Below are positions 53,702-61,748 of a stretch of 64,000 nucleotides of DNA, piece after piece (the first letter of the stretch is position 1; every line of letters begins with the position of its first letter). Made by a program: the position numbers and the translations under genes. Source of the DNA: CAUZIR01 sp965250195 (GTDB lineage Bacteria; Chloroflexota; Dehalococcoidia; Lucifugimonadales; UBA2962); the NCBI GenBank assembly GCA_965250195.1, contig OZ252295.1, forward strand, positions 992,001 to 1,056,000, in the 5' to 3' direction. The notes below the pieces were generated by a model that was not told the DNA's origin, made no database searches, and saw nothing but the letters and a program-made list of their open reading frames with translations.

Positions 53702-54468
53702 GGCGCGTTGGGGCGCGACTGCAACTCGGCCGACGCATCCCGGGAAACGGTGGGCGCCACCACCATCTCCGGGACCATCGCGCGGGCGGGCAGTGTGGCG
53801 ACGAAGACCACGGCCGCCGCCACGTCCTCCGGCTGGCACATCGTCTCCCTGGCGGCGGCGTCCGGCGGCACACCCCTGTCGTCCAGAATCGGCGTCACCA
53901 CTTCGCCGGGGCTAATAACGCAGGCCCGCACGCCGGTGTGCTGGAGTTCGTCATTGAGGAACTGGTTGAAATTGTTCACCCCCGCCTTGCTGGCCCCATA
54001 GGCGACGCCGGACATCATTCCCGGCCGCAGCGCAGCCATTGACGACACGTTAACTATGCTCCCCGCGCCCTGCTCCAGCATCTGGGGCAGGGCCGCCTTG
54101 GTGCAAAATATGGTGCCGGTGAGGTTGATCGCGATCAGCCGTTCGATCTCCTCCGGGATGGTATCCAGAATGCCCCTGTGGCGCACGTTGGAACCTGCGT
54201 TATTGACCAGCACGTCCACTCGCCCCCAGCGCTCGATCACGTCCGCCGTCATCCCCGAGACCGCGTCCCAATCGGAAACGTCCTCGGCGTAGGCGCGGGC
54301 AGATCCTCCGACCGAGCCGACTTCGCGGACCACCGCGTCGAGCTTGGATTGGGTCCGACCGACCACGGCGACCCGTGCGCCCAGCCCGGCCATGGCCAGC
54401 ACCGTCGCCCGGCCGATGCCGCTGCCCCCGCCGGTGACGATGCAGACTTTCTGATTCAGTGTGGTCAT
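53698..54468 (-). CDS. Short-chain dehydrogenase/reductase (SDR)
   Basis: 256 residues of classical SDR. Motifs are all standard: CIVTGGGSGIGRATVLAMA, VVGRTQSKLDAVV (Arg after strand 2, so NADP preference is possible), VLVNNAGSNVRHRG, the catalytic Ser in IVNVSSMAALRPG and YGASKAGVNNF (YxxxK) near residue 156. The C-terminal end CQPEDVAAAVVFVATLPARA is typical. Substrate unknown; it is divergent from amidase 1. Confidence 0.92.
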   Translation of the reverse strand: MTTLNQKVCIVTGGGSGIGRATVLAMAGLGARVAVVGRTQSKLDAVVREVGSVGGSARAYAEDVSDWDAVSGMTADVIERWGRVDVLVNNAGSNVRHRGILDTIPEEIERLIAINLTGTIFCTKAALPQMLEQGAGSIVNVSSMAALRPGMMSGVAYGASKAGVNNFNQFLNDELQHTGVRACVISPGEVVTPILDDRGVPPDAAARETMCQPEDVAAAVVFVATLPARAMVPEMVVAPTVSRDASAELQSRPNAP

Positions 54469-54585
54469 TTACGTCCCCGCTTCTGGATTCGGGCCCATTG
54501 AAACCGATGGTCGTCGTAAGGGCAATCGCTTGACGGCGAAGGCCGTCAATGCCACCCTCATTCTCGCCCAACCTCAAAGTAAAGA

Positions 54586-54604
54586 GTCGGGGCTCCGCCC
54601 CGAC
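54586..54604. other. Perfect 8-bp hairpin between the SDR and amidase genes
   Basis: GTCGGGGC (54586-54593) pairs with GCCCCGAC (54597-54604) around TCC. No T-run follows, so it is not a typical terminator. It sits 33 bp before the amidase start and could affect its translation. Confidence 0.5.
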
Positions 54605-54637
54605 AATCTCCGGCTACTGGCGCTATCACAAGCAACT

Positions 54638-56068
54638 ATGAACGAAACCGAACTCGCATTCACGTCCGCCGTCGAGCAGGCCCGACTCATACGAGAAAAA
54701 CGGGTCTCGCCCCTCGAATTGGTCGACATATGCTACTCGCGCATCGAGCGTCTCAACCCGACCCTCAGCGCCTTTACCACTCTCGACGCCGATAGAGCCC
54801 GCGCGGCCGCCATGCAAGCTGAGGCCGCCGTGACATCGGGCGAACCACTGGGGGCCCTTCACGGCGTGCCGGTGGGCATCAAAGAAAACGAGATCACCGA
54901 GGGCATCGAAACCACCTGGGGCTCGCTGTGGATGAAGGGCCACGTGCCACAGGAAGACTCGGTGGTAGTGGAGCGCCTCAAGGCGGCCGGGGCCATCGTC
55001 CTGGGCAAAACCAACATGCCCGACTGGGGCGTGATGATCCACATGGTCAACAAGCTCGGGCCGCCCACCCGCAACCCCTGGGACACCGGCCACACCTCCG
55101 GCGGCTCCAGCTCCGGTTCGGCCGCCGGGGTGGCGGCGGGCCTGTGCGCCCTGGCCTCCGGCACCGACGGCGGCGGCTCCATCCGGGCGCCCGCCAGCTT
55201 CTGCGGCGTCTTCGGCATTCGGCCCACTCTCGGTCGGGTACCCCGCTACACCGGCGTCAGCCCGACCCACATAGCGAACCAGTTCAGCCAGCCCGGGCCG
55301 ATCGCGCGAACCGTGAGGGACGCCGCCGCGATGCTCGGCGTCATAGCCGGGTACGATGCAAGAGATCCCGACGCATCACGTCTGCCCGTGCCCGACTACT
55401 CCTCATCGTTGGGTAGGGGCATTGAGGGACTGCGCATCGCCTACAGCCCGGACTACGGCTACGCGACTGTGAACGAAGAAGTAGCTGCGTGCGTAGAGGA
55501 CGCCGTGCGCATGCTGAAGAGCCTGGGAGCAATCGTAGAGCGCATCGACCTCGATTGCTCAGGCGCCTTCGAGGCCTATTGGCCGCTAATGTGCGCCAAC
55601 CAGTATGCCGGTGCGGGCGGCAAGTTCGAGACAAGGCCGGACGAACTGACTCCCGAGACGCACCGGGTCTACGAATACGGCTCCCGAGTCACCGCCGAGG
55701 AGTACGCCCGAGCGCTTGGTGAAATGGACCAGCTAAAAGTGCGGTTCGACGACGTATTCGAAAAATACGACCTGTTGGTGTCCCCGACCATGCCCACCAC
55801 CGCGTTCCGGGTGGGCGAGCCGGTGGCGTCGGTGCGGCCGCCGCTGGGCGAGCACATGTGGGGGTTCGCGGCCGACACCCCGTTCACCTACCCCATCAAC
55901 GCCATCGGCCACCCCGGCGCCAGCGTCCCCTGCGGGTTCGACGGGGGAGGCCTGCCCATCGGCCTGCAGATCATCGGCCGCCGCTTCGAAGAGGCCACCA
56001 TCCTGGCGCTAGCCGCCGCCTACGAGCGTGCGCACCCCTGGGCCGACGTGCGGCCCCCAGTGAGTTAA
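54638..56068 (+). CDS. Amidase signature family enzyme, copy 1
   Basis: 476 residues from ATG 54638. The Ser-cisSer-Lys triad is visible: Lys in VPVGIKENEITEG near residue 85, then the Gly/Ser-rich signature HTSGGSSSGSAAGVAAGLC near residue 155 with cis-Ser and the nucleophile Ser in GTDGGGSIRAPASFCG. The C-terminal PTMPTTAFRVGEP and HPGASVPCGFDGGGLPIGLQIIGRRFEEA are typical. It hydrolyses amides, nitrile-derived amides or carbamates. It is not GatA, since gatB/gatC are absent. The ribosome binding site is weak. A paralogue is at 59589-61067. Confidence 0.93.
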   Translation: MNETELAFTSAVEQARLIREKRVSPLELVDICYSRIERLNPTLSAFTTLDADRARAAAMQAEAAVTSGEPLGALHGVPVGIKENEITEGIETTWGSLWMKGHVPQEDSVVVERLKAAGAIVLGKTNMPDWGVMIHMVNKLGPPTRNPWDTGHTSGGSSSGSAAGVAAGLCALASGTDGGGSIRAPASFCGVFGIRPTLGRVPRYTGVSPTHIANQFSQPGPIARTVRDAAAMLGVIAGYDARDPDASRLPVPDYSSSLGRGIEGLRIAYSPDYGYATVNEEVAACVEDAVRMLKSLGAIVERIDLDCSGAFEAYWPLMCANQYAGAGGKFETRPDELTPETHRVYEYGSRVTAEEYARALGEMDQLKVRFDDVFEKYDLLVSPTMPTTAFRVGEPVASVRPPLGEHMWGFAADTPFTYPINAIGHPGASVPCGFDGGGLPIGLQIIGRRFEEATILALAAAYERAHPWADVRPPVS

Positions 56069-56084
56069 TGAGGCACTTGGCCAG

Positions 56085-57107
56085 CTAAGGCGTTATCAGC
56101 ACCTTTATCTCGTCCGTCGGGTGCTGCAGCCCGTCGAACGCCGACTGGATGTCGTCCAGCGGGATCACCCCGCCCTCCGGCACCATGGGCTCGGTACGCA
56201 CTGCGCCGCTTGCTAGCAGGTCGAGTGCGATCTCCCAGTGGCGGGAGTGGTGCTGGAGGCTGGTGACCAGGTCGATGTCGCGGGTTATCCAGTCCACCGG
56301 CAGCACCATATTCGGCTCCCACGACAGCGCCACCAGCGCCACCCGTCCGCCCTTGCGAACCGTCGACAGCGCCTGCTGCAGCGTGCCCTCCGCTCCGGCG
56401 CACTCGAACACGACGTCCGGGCCGAGGCCGCCGGTAAGGGCGACCATTTCCGTCTCGACATCCTGCTCGGTCGGGTCGATCACGGCATCGGCGCCCAGTG
56501 CTTTCGCGGCTGCGGCTCTAGCAGGCGCGGGCTCGGACATGATCACCTTGGAGGCACCTGCCGCGCGGGCCGCCTGCATGCAGAACAGGCCGATAGGCCC
56601 GCCCCCAAGCACGCCGACCGTGTCGCCCAGCTTGATCCCTGATGGCCGAACGGCATCGATCGCGGTCGTCAGCGGCTCCGCCATCGCGGCCGCCTTCGCC
56701 GACACACCATCGGGGCGTCGCAGCGGCTTCCACGCCTCCATCACCGTGTACTCGGCATAGGCCCCGTCGAACGACGTCATCGCCGTCCAGCCCATCGTGC
56801 GGAAGTTGAAGCGAGGGTTGTCGTTGATCGCGTCCGGCGTGCCTGGCGGGGCCGTGCCGCCCCCGGCGACGACCGGGTCGCCGATCTGCCAGCCCGTCAC
56901 GCCTCCGCCCATCGCCGACACCTCACCGGTGAACTCGTGGCCCAGCACCGTCCCCGGCGGCACCGTGTCGTACATGAAGCCGTGCACGTCCGTGCCGCAG
57001 ATCCCGCTGTAACTGACCTTGATCAGCAGCTCACCCGGCCCCGGCTCCGGTATCGGCACGTCCCTTATCTCGAACTTGCGGTTGCCCGTGTAGACCGCTT
57101 GCTTCAT
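56085..57107 (-). CDS. Zinc-type alcohol dehydrogenase (MDR), structural-zinc Cys missing
   Basis: ATG 57107 is supported by GGGGAGG upstream and gives 340 residues; an upstream extension of 44 residues exists but looks non-coding. Catalytic zinc ligands are seen: Cys in SGICGTDVHGF, His-Glu in LGHEFTGEV and a Glu-type ligand region near residue 150. The Rossmann motif is VGVLGGGPIGLFCMQAARAAGA. Where the family usually has the four-Cys structural zinc lobe, this protein has GGGTAPPGTPDAINDNPRFNF with no Cys. Sorbitol/threonine-DH-like substrates are possible. Confidence 0.88.
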   Translation of the reverse strand: MKQAVYTGNRKFEIRDVPIPEPGPGELLIKVSYSGICGTDVHGFMYDTVPPGTVLGHEFTGEVSAMGGGVTGWQIGDPVVAGGGTAPPGTPDAINDNPRFNFRTMGWTAMTSFDGAYAEYTVMEAWKPLRRPDGVSAKAAAMAEPLTTAIDAVRPSGIKLGDTVGVLGGGPIGLFCMQAARAAGASKVIMSEPAPARAAAAKALGADAVIDPTEQDVETEMVALTGGLGPDVVFECAGAEGTLQQALSTVRKGGRVALVALSWEPNMVLPVDWITRDIDLVTSLQHHSRHWEIALDLLASGAVRTEPMVPEGGVIPLDDIQSAFDGLQHPTDEIKVLITP

Positions 57108-57260
57108 ATTCTCTGTGCCTCCCCGATACGCCCCGCCCATTGACCTGGCGCGGCCCCGTCCATATTGGCCGCATAGTCTTGTCCCGGCAAGTCCGGTCCA
57201 GAAAAAGTGGGAGAAGGCGCATGTTGACAACGCCCCCACAATAGAGTGGTGGAGGTAAAG

Positions 57261-58413
57261 ATGCTGATCAGGCTCGGGGCCATGTCGGTCATCGCGATGC
57301 TGGCGTTCGCCGCCTGTGGCAGCGCACCGGCCTCCGTCACCGACGCGCCTAGTGGCTAAGCGCCCGTAGAACCTGGTGACCGCATCGCCGACGGCGAGTC
57401 CGTGTCAACCGACGAGATGAAGGCGGCCCGCCAGCTCCACCCCATGGTCGTGCTATCCGACGGCCGGGTGCTTGCCGTAGGCGGCCGGGGCGTCGGCGTG
57501 GCCGAGGGCTTTGCGGGGGTAAACGCCGAGGTCGATCTGTACGATCCGGCCACCGGGCTCTGGACATCCACAGGCCCGCTGGCGAAAGAGCGGCAGGACC
57601 CCATCCTGTTCGAGCTACCGGACGGCACCGTGATCGCCGCCGGGGGCATGCATGGCCACCAACTTCGAGTTCCCCGTAACCACCGAGATCTACGACCCGG
57701 CCACCGGTCTGTGGTCGCCCGGCCCAGAGATGAACTCTCCCCGAGAAACCCCTGCCGCGGTGCAGCTGGCCGACGGGCGCATCTTCGTTTCCGGAGGCCT
57801 GCACGACCGGGACCTGGTAACCGTCGCCACCTCCGAGATGTACGACCCGGCAACCGGCAAGTGGACCGAGACCGCGCCCATGGTCGAAGCCCGCCAGAAA
57901 CACGTCGCCACGCTGCTGGCCGACGGGCGCGTGCTCATCACCGGCGGGGGCCGGCCCGACGGCCCCTACACCAAGAGCGCTGAAATATACGATCCCGCAA
58001 CCGACTCCTGGTCCTCGGCCGGGGACATGGCCCTCGGTCGCACGCTCCACACCGCCGTCCTGCTCGACGACGGCAGAGTGCTGGTGATCGGTGGCAAGGG
58101 CAAGCGCAAGTTGGCCGAGTTATACGACCCGGCCACCGGGTTATGGTCGGAAGCAGGCGAGACGCGCGACCCCAGGGCAGAGTCCGTCACCGTCAAGCTA
58201 AACGACGGCACCGTGATGGTCGCGGGCGGCATCGGCCGGGTGGGTTCAGTCGAGGTGTGGAACCCTGCCACCGGGCAGTGGACCTACGTCGGCGATCTCG
58301 TCGAAACGCGATACCGGCACGCCGCAGCCCTGCTGCCGGACGGGCGGGTGCTCATCACCGGCGGCGTCGGCATCGTCGGCGTCCTGGCCGAAAGCGAGAT
58401 TTACGAGCCCTAA
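57261..58413 (+). pseudogene. Kelch-repeat lipoprotein gene with two lesions
   Basis: The gene starts at ATG 57261 behind GGAGGTAAAG and encodes a lipoprotein signal (MLAFAAC). An in-frame TAA follows at 57357-57359. The frame then continues as STDEMKAARQLHPMVVLSDGRVLAVGG until a one-base shift near 57638-57642 (G run GGGGG), after which ATNFEFPVTTEIYDPATGLW and five or so further blades run to the TAA at 58411-58413. Each blade has xVLxxGG, EIYDPATGxW. The intact protein would be a surface kelch/galactose-oxidase-type propeller of about 380 residues. Two independent lesions argue for real decay. Confidence 0.8.
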
Positions 58414-58418
58414 GAAAA

Positions 58419-58490
58419 GGCTCTCCGCGCGAAGTGCGCTCGTCAGGGCTTCTTCGCGCAAGCGCTCATCGCTTGGGCGAATCGATGCTC
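58419..58490 (+). repeat. Dispersed two-hairpin repeat, copy 3
   Basis: Core CTCGTCAGGGCTTCTTCG, then GCGC AA GCGC (stem 2) and TCATCGCTTGGGCGAATCGA. Stem 1 is GCGC (58427-58430) with GCGC (58436-58439). It lies between the kelch pseudogene and the convergent phosphotriesterase-like gene, in the same kind of 3-prime intergenic position as copy 1. Confidence 0.75.
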
Positions 58491-58491
58491 T

Positions 58492-59544
58492 TTAGGCGAA
58501 CGCCAACGCCCTTGCGGGGTTGGCTACGAGAATCGCGTCGATCTGGTCTTGAGTAAATCCTCGACCCTTTAGTCGGGGCACTATGCTTTCGAGAATGTGG
58601 GCGTAGCCCTTGCCCCCGTAGCGACTGAGCTGCCGGCCTTGGCACACGTCCTGCGCGATCAGTACCTGGTCCAGGTGCCCCTGGGCGACCATGAACTCCA
58701 CGGCCTCGATACGCTGGGCGTCGCTCTTCATATCGGCGTAACCACCGAGGTACATCAGGTTCGTGTCCTCAAAGCCGAAAATGTCGTGCTCCATGTAGAC
58801 ACCGGTGCCGGCCAGCTCGGCCATTTTTTCAAAATCTTTTAGCGCAAAGTCCTGGTGCCCCATGATGACTTTCTTCGGGTCGGCCCCCGACTCGACCAAC
58901 ACGTCCAGGATCTGCATGCACGAGTCGTCATTCGCGCCGGGGTGAATGGAGATCGGCGCGCCCGTCTCGGCCTGCGCCCGTGCCGCCGCTCGCAGCGCCT
59001 TGCGCTCGTTTTCCGAGAGCGGGTACATGTTGCCCAGCTCGCCGATAACGCCGCTCTTGACGCCCGTATCGCGTACCCCGACCGTGACGTCAGAGACAAT
59101 GCGATCAGTGATCTCCTGCTCAGTCAGGTCGTCCATGTTCGCCGGGTGGGCGATGGGCACATAGTGGCCGGAGCCCATCACCACGTTCAGGCCCGTTGCC
59201 CGGGAGATGCGCTGCAGCGCCAGCGGGTCACGTGCGAGATCGAAATCGGTTGTATCGACAATGCCGCCCCCGCCCGCATGGGCGAACTTGAGCACCTCTT
59301 CAATCGACGTCTTCTCGTCGTAGTACTGCAGATTGGCCCTGTTCATCGCCCAGATCGTGCCCATCTTGCCCAGCATGTCCATCGTGATCGGCCGGTCCGC
59401 GTACGACCGTAGCGAGGCCTCATCCGGCACGTGGAAATAGGCCATCAGGTCAACGAGCAGGTGTTCGTGGGTCATGGTGATGCCCATCTGCTCCGGTTCA
59501 ATCGGCCCCAGCACGGTCTGAATCTTTCCGGTCATGTCGCTCAT
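58492..59544 (-). CDS. Phosphotriesterase-family metal hydrolase, copy 2
   Basis: 350 residues from ATG 59544, with GAGGG 7 nt upstream. Close paralogue of copy 1 at 19224: HEH in MTHEHLLVDLMAYF, bridging Glu in GVIGELGNMYPLSE, His in ISIHPGANDDS, His in KVIMGHQDFALK and Asp in VLIAQDVCQGR. As in copy 1 the bridging ligand is Glu, the PHP-like variant. Likely lactonase/esterase rather than organophosphate hydrolase. The difference in the loops before and after the last Asp (QDVCQGRQLS against SHDVNFKHSQ) suggests a different substrate. Confidence 0.88.
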   Translation of the reverse strand: MSDMTGKIQTVLGPIEPEQMGITMTHEHLLVDLMAYFHVPDEASLRSYADRPITMDMLGKMGTIWAMNRANLQYYDEKTSIEEVLKFAHAGGGGIVDTTDFDLARDPLALQRISRATGLNVVMGSGHYVPIAHPANMDDLTEQEITDRIVSDVTVGVRDTGVKSGVIGELGNMYPLSENERKALRAAARAQAETGAPISIHPGANDDSCMQILDVLVESGADPKKVIMGHQDFALKDFEKMAELAGTGVYMEHDIFGFEDTNLMYLGGYADMKSDAQRIEAVEFMVAQGHLDQVLIAQDVCQGRQLSRYGGKGYAHILESIVPRLKGRGFTQDQIDAILVANPARALAFA

Positions 59545-59588
59545 TTGTTAACCCTCACTCCGTCGTCTTGACTATTCAGGCGTCGTCA

Positions 59589-61067
59589 CTAGCTAAAGCT
59601 GGCCTCTAGTTCAAGGTACTTGTGGTGCCACGGGCGCGTCCGCTCGAAGGCGGCGCTTACGGCCAGCACCGTCTCGTCATCGTGCCGCCGCCCGATGATC
59701 TGCATGCCGATGGGCAGATTGCCGTCCGCGAACCCCGCCGGAATGGACGCCGCAGGGTTGCCCGTGTAATTGATCGGATACGTCATGCACCAGCCGATGC
59801 AGCGCTCCATCTCCTCGCCGTTAATCTCGACCGGGCCCAGCGTATCGCCGTCGGTGGCGTTCACCGGCGGCGGCGAGGCGAGAGTGGGCGTAACGAGCAC
59901 ATCGTAATCGTCCAGCACGTCCTGGATGGGGTCGTACACCTTCGAGCGCAGCATCTCCCCCGCTCGCTGGTCCCAGCCCGACATGGCCTGGCCGATCTCC
60001 AGAGTCTTCGCAAACGTCGGCGACAGTTGAGAGTTGTGCTCCCCCAGCAAGTCGATACCCATGGCCTTGGCGCTATGCGCCAGCTCCAGGTGCACCAGTG
60101 CCATCTGGCGAATCCACAGGGCGGACAGCTCTTGCTGGGTGGCATCGATCTTGATGTCCACTTCCTCGATGGTCGCTCCCATTTCCCTGAACGCCGGGAG
60201 CGCCGCCCGCACCGTCGTCGCCACCCGCTCGTCGACCGGGTAGATACCGAAGTCCGGGCTGTAGGCGACCTTCATGCCCCGTACTGATCGTCTGGTAGCC
60301 GCAACGTAATCGATGCCCTGGTCCGGCAGCGACATCGGGTCGCGGGGGTCGTGGTGCGCCATCACCGACATCATCAGCGCCGCGTCCTCCACCGTACGGG
60401 TAATCGGTCCAGAAAAGATGAACGGTGTGTACGAAAGAAAGGCATTGGGTCGGATGATGAACGGGATGCGACCGTACGACGCCTTGTACCCGTATGCGTT
60501 ACAGCAAGACGCCGGAATGCGAATCGAGCCGCCCCCGTCCGTGCCCTGCGACAGCGGTGCCAGGCCCGCGGCCACCGCCGCCGCGCTGCCGCCCGACGAC
60601 CCACCGGAGTTGTAGCCGATGGCGAACGGCGTAGAGGTCGGCCCGAACAGGTAATTGTCGGTAGTGCCCTTGTGGCCGATCTCAGGGGAGTTGGTCATTC
60701 CGAGAGTTATGGCACCAGCACCCTCGAGGTCCGCGACGTAGCTCGACGTATCCTGCGCTACGAAGTCTTTGAAGGGGACCGAGCCACCTGTCGACCGCAC
60801 GCCCGGCTTGTAGGTGAACAGGTCCTTGAGCGCCAGCGGCACGCCGTGCAGCGGGCCAAGCTCGTCCCCGCCCGTGACCGCTTCCTCGGCCGCCTTCGCC
60901 CGGTCCCGCGCCTCGTCTCCGAGCACGTCAACGTAGGCGTTTATCGCCGGGTTGCGCTCTGCGATGCGGGCGAGGAAGTAGTCGACCACCTCTACCGGCG
61001 AAAGGTCCCGGCTCCGTATGCGGCTGGCAAGCTCCACCGCGCTCATATACGCAAGTTCCGCGCCCAT
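59589..61067 (-). CDS. Amidase signature family enzyme, copy 2
   Basis: ATG 61067 has GGGGGGAAAG upstream, giving 492 residues. The triad is visible: Lys in VPLALKDLFTYKPG near residue 85, cis-Ser in YNSGGSSGGSAAAVAAGL and the nucleophile Ser in GTDGGGSIRIPASCCNAYG. The tail NPAASIPAGFADGNLPIGMQIIGRRHDDETVL is standard. It is clearly a different amidase from copy 1, since the region after the signature and the specificity loops differ. It lies 44 bp upstream of, and on the same strand as, phosphotriesterase copy 2, so the two may be co-transcribed. Confidence 0.92.
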   Translation of the reverse strand: MGAELAYMSAVELASRIRSRDLSPVEVVDYFLARIAERNPAINAYVDVLGDEARDRAKAAEEAVTGGDELGPLHGVPLALKDLFTYKPGVRSTGGSVPFKDFVAQDTSSYVADLEGAGAITLGMTNSPEIGHKGTTDNYLFGPTSTPFAIGYNSGGSSGGSAAAVAAGLAPLSQGTDGGGSIRIPASCCNAYGYKASYGRIPFIIRPNAFLSYTPFIFSGPITRTVEDAALMMSVMAHHDPRDPMSLPDQGIDYVAATRRSVRGMKVAYSPDFGIYPVDERVATTVRAALPAFREMGATIEEVDIKIDATQQELSALWIRQMALVHLELAHSAKAMGIDLLGEHNSQLSPTFAKTLEIGQAMSGWDQRAGEMLRSKVYDPIQDVLDDYDVLVTPTLASPPPVNATDGDTLGPVEINGEEMERCIGWCMTYPINYTGNPAASIPAGFADGNLPIGMQIIGRRHDDETVLAVSAAFERTRPWHHKYLELEASFS

Positions 61068-61192
61068 CTTTCCCCCCACGTTTACTATCGTCGTTTGCCA
61101 TCGCCGCCGCGAATTGGGGAGATGCGAGGGGATTATAAGGGCAACCGCCCCTACAGGCGGCTAGGCGGGCGGCCGCCCGGCCTGCGAGTCAC

Positions 61193-61209
61193 GGGGTCGC
61201 GACGACCCC
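61193..61209 (-). terminator. Hairpin at the 3-prime end of the small membrane protein gene
   Basis: GGGGTCG (61193-61199) pairs with CGACCCC (61203-61209) around CGA, starting at the gene's stop codon. No T-run follows, so it is only a candidate terminator. Confidence 0.4.
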
Positions 61210-61421
61210 TAGGAGGAGTCGGAGCGGGAGCTGACGAAAGTGTCAGCCATAACCACTATCGCCAGGACGCCCATGAGCAGACCGCCCTCGAACCAGCCCG
61301 TGACGCCCAGTTTCCAGGACTTGTCCGCCAGGCCCGCCACCAGGCCGATGATCCCGGCGGCGACTCCACCGAGGAACAGCAGCCTCCCCATCCAGACCAT
61401 CATTTCTTTGCTATCGCCCAT
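61209..61421 (-). CDS. Small two-helix membrane protein
   Basis: ATG 61421 has GGAGG 8 nt upstream and gives 70 residues. Two hydrophobic segments, LLFLGGVAAGIIGLVAGLA and GGLLMGVLAIVVMADTFV, flank a short loop DKSWKLGVTGWFE; the N-terminus is MGDSKEMMVWMGR. No family recognised. It is the only gene between the amidase and the dispersed repeat copy 4. Confidence 0.6.
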   Translation of the reverse strand: MGDSKEMMVWMGRLLFLGGVAAGIIGLVAGLADKSWKLGVTGWFEGGLLMGVLAIVVMADTFVSSRSDSS

Positions 61422-61748
61422 AGCCGAGACCTCCAGTACACTTCCGCCCCAATTCCGGTTCCGCCCCTGGATGGCCCACATACTACTCTGCGCGCACGGC
61501 GCGCTCTAGGGCTCTTCGGCTCTCGGCCTCATCGCATCGGCAATTAAGCCTCTCGCATATTTCGGCGGCCAAGAGGCCTTCGACGCTGGCTGCCACACAC
61601 GGACTTAGTGCACTGTGGCCGATGTCCGGGAGGTGTACATAGAGGGTGAACAAGGTACCGATCGTGGCGTGAGCGTTAGACGTTGGAGCATTGGAAGAAA
61701 TCTTGAACAGCCCGTCGGCACCGGCCATCCGGTCGGCGACGGCTCGCA
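61422..61748. other. Intergenic stretch without a convincing gene
   Basis: These 327 bp contain dispersed repeat copy 4 and nothing else that I can support. A minus-strand frame crossing the stretch continues a shadow frame of the kinase gene and has no start signal or recognisable content. Confidence 0.6.
61488..61547 (+). repeat. Dispersed two-hairpin repeat, copy 4
   Basis: GCGCGC (61490-61495) pairs with GCGCGC (61499-61504) around ACG (stem 1), followed by TCTAGGGCTCTTCG, GGC TCTCG GCC (stem 2) and TCATCGCATCGGCAATTA. It is the most divergent copy. Confidence 0.65.

Noticed and set aside
57357..57359. Recoding of the in-frame stop in the kelch lipoprotein gene
   Set aside because: The codon is TAA, which is not used for Sec or Pyl, and a second lesion (frameshift) follows.
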